The notes beneath the pieces were generated by a model. It saw nothing but the letters and a program-made list of their open reading frames with translations, made no database searches and was not told the origin of the DNA. 64,000 nucleotides of DNA from Phycisphaerales bacterium (GTDB lineage Bacteria > Planctomycetota > Phycisphaerae > Phycisphaerales > UBA1924): positions 1 through 64,000 of the forward strand of contig JANQNW010000022.1 in the NCBI GenBank assembly GCA_028279375.1, read 5' to 3'. Positions 63,202 through 64,000 of the stretch are shown here, piece after piece; the stretch's first letter is position 1; each line of letters starts with the position of its first letter. The translations under genes were made by a program, and so were the position numbers.

Positions 63202-64000
63202 CTACGTGAGCCAGGCGTCGTCGAATCGCATCCCCGGACTCGGCGTTGCGCCGTCGCTCGTCTCCAGCAGACTCGCCACCGGATACGCGCAGTAGTCCAG
63301 GCTGAATGACCCCGCCGGACGGTGATTCCCGGAGAAGCCCAGTCCGCCGAAGGGAAGTTTCCCACTGGCGCCCGCAGTGCCCGTGTTCACATTGACGCAG
63401 CCCGCGTTCGCTTCATGGAGAAAGCGCGAAGCCGACTGCTCGCTCGCCGTGAAGATCGAAGCCGCAAGTCCATATCGCGTCGCATTCGCTTGCGCGATCG
63501 CCTCGTCAACTGTCTCCACGACGCTCACGCGCACCACCGGTCCGAATACCTCAATGTCGCAGCCCGCGTCGCTCGTGTCATCCGTCACGCGGAATTCATC
63601 GACACGCACGACCCCCGGTGAGATGAAATGCCCATCCGGGCATCCCGCAGGCGACAACGCTCGCGGAGCCAGCGCAACCTCGCCGCCGGCGCTCTCCAGT
63701 CGAGTCGCAAATGAGAGCGCCGCATCCCGCGCATCAGCGCTGATCAGGGGCCCCATGAAGACGTCTGACATCGGATCGCCAATCACGAGCTCCGCCGCCG
63801 TGCGCGCCAGGGCCGCGATGAATCGATCCGCGACGCCGCGCTGCACGATGATCCGCCGCGTACAGGTGCAGCGCTGTCCCGTCGTCGCAAACGAAGCGCG
63901 AGCGCACTCCAGCACCGCCTGCTTCAGATGCGCATCGTCGAGCACGACGCTCGGATTGTTCCCGCCAAGCTCCAGCGCCACGATCCGCCCCGGGTGATCT
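63202..64000 (-). CDS. astD: Succinylglutamate-semialdehyde-dehydrogenase-like aldehyde dehydrogenase, 3' part
   Basis: The window edge cuts the gene; the frame is open to 64000 and 264 residues or so of the C-terminal half are visible. GRIVALELGGNNPSVV carries the catalytic Glu loop, ATTGQRCTCTRRIIV the catalytic cysteine, EVFGPVVRVSVV and GKLPFGGLGFSGNHRPAGSFSLDYCAYPVASL the C-terminal oligomerisation part, and that end with its PAG and YC pattern is characteristic of AstD. The enzyme oxidises N-succinylglutamate semialdehyde in arginine catabolism. The other ast genes are not in the window, so pathway membership rests on the sequence type. Confidence 0.85.
   Translation of the reverse strand, partial: DHPGRIVALELGGNNPSVVLDDAHLKQAVLECARASFATTGQRCTCTRRIIVQRGVADRFIAALARTAAELVIGDPMSDVFMGPLISADARDAALSFATRLESAGGEVALAPRALSPAGCPDGHFISPGVVRVDEFRVTDDTSDAGCDIEVFGPVVRVSVVETVDEAIAQANATRYGLAASIFTASEQSASRFLHEANAGCVNVNTGTAGASGKLPFGGLGFSGNHRPAGSFSLDYCAYPVASLLETSDGATPSPGMRFDDAWLT

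Overview
The window is GC-rich bacterial chromosome, most likely from a planctomycete of the class Phycisphaerae. Evidence from the sequence: seven exported proteins end in paired dockerin-like calcium-binding loops of the NGDG...D-AILLG-WG type; one protein ends in a PEP-CTERM-like PAPAGA tail; an ECF sigma factor overlaps a Ser/Thr kinase-TPR receptor gene; and there is a prepilin-like H-X9-DG protein. These families are typical of that lineage. The exact taxon is inference.

Layout. 1-1.9 kb: the end of an ATPase-like gene, then thiS-thiG. 1.9-9 kb: three large exported dockerin-like proteins (FG-GAP/ASPIC, beta-solenoid, integrin-alpha-like), a tRNA-Ser and a PEP-CTERM-like protein. 9-12.8 kb: ECF sigma factor and transmembrane kinase-TPR receptor. 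12.9-14.4 kb: a 5'-truncated EcxA-like metalloprotease remnant and gene-poor DNA. 14.4-16.5 kb: soluble sugar dehydrogenase and prepilin-like protein. 16.8-22.3 kb: a 1827-residue lipoprotein joining ChaN/Tiki-like, alpha/beta-hydrolase-like, M1, M28 and PDZ modules. 22.8-26.1 kb: iron-complex ABC importer with a perfect Fur-like palindrome in front of it and a small divergent gene. 26.2-33.3 kb: a VPS10/BNR repeat protein and a G8-domain (CEMIP-like) beta-helix protein. 33.3-37.9 kb: an SDR/redoxin/membrane operon and a copper P-type ATPase. 37.9-43.4 kb: aldehyde dehydrogenase, FMN glutamate synthase-like protein and a two-gene sodium:acetate-type symporter. 43.5-48.8 kb: glycosyltransferase, FkbM-like methyltransferase, VOC protein, UbiX, YSC84-like lipoprotein and tRNA-Leu. 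48.9-53.7 kb: another dockerin-like protein, PNPOx-like protein, ketopantoate reductase, Rieske oxygenase and a Tat-exported superoxide dismutase. 53.7-58.8 kb: a phosphorelay operon. 58.9-63 kb: two more dockerin-like proteins. The right edge cuts an astD-like aldehyde dehydrogenase.

The most unusual items are: (i) a response-regulator receiver domain lodged inside a fumarylacetoacetate-hydrolase-like protein that has lost its metal ligands, first gene of an operon with a CHASE4 hybrid histidine kinase and a second response regulator; (ii) the giant multi-hydrolase lipoprotein downstream of the Fur-boxed importer; (iii) a roughly 65-residue four-fold repeat in a dockerin-like protein; (iv) the bacterial G8/CEMIP-like protein. 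No phage, CRISPR array or intact insertion sequence was seen.
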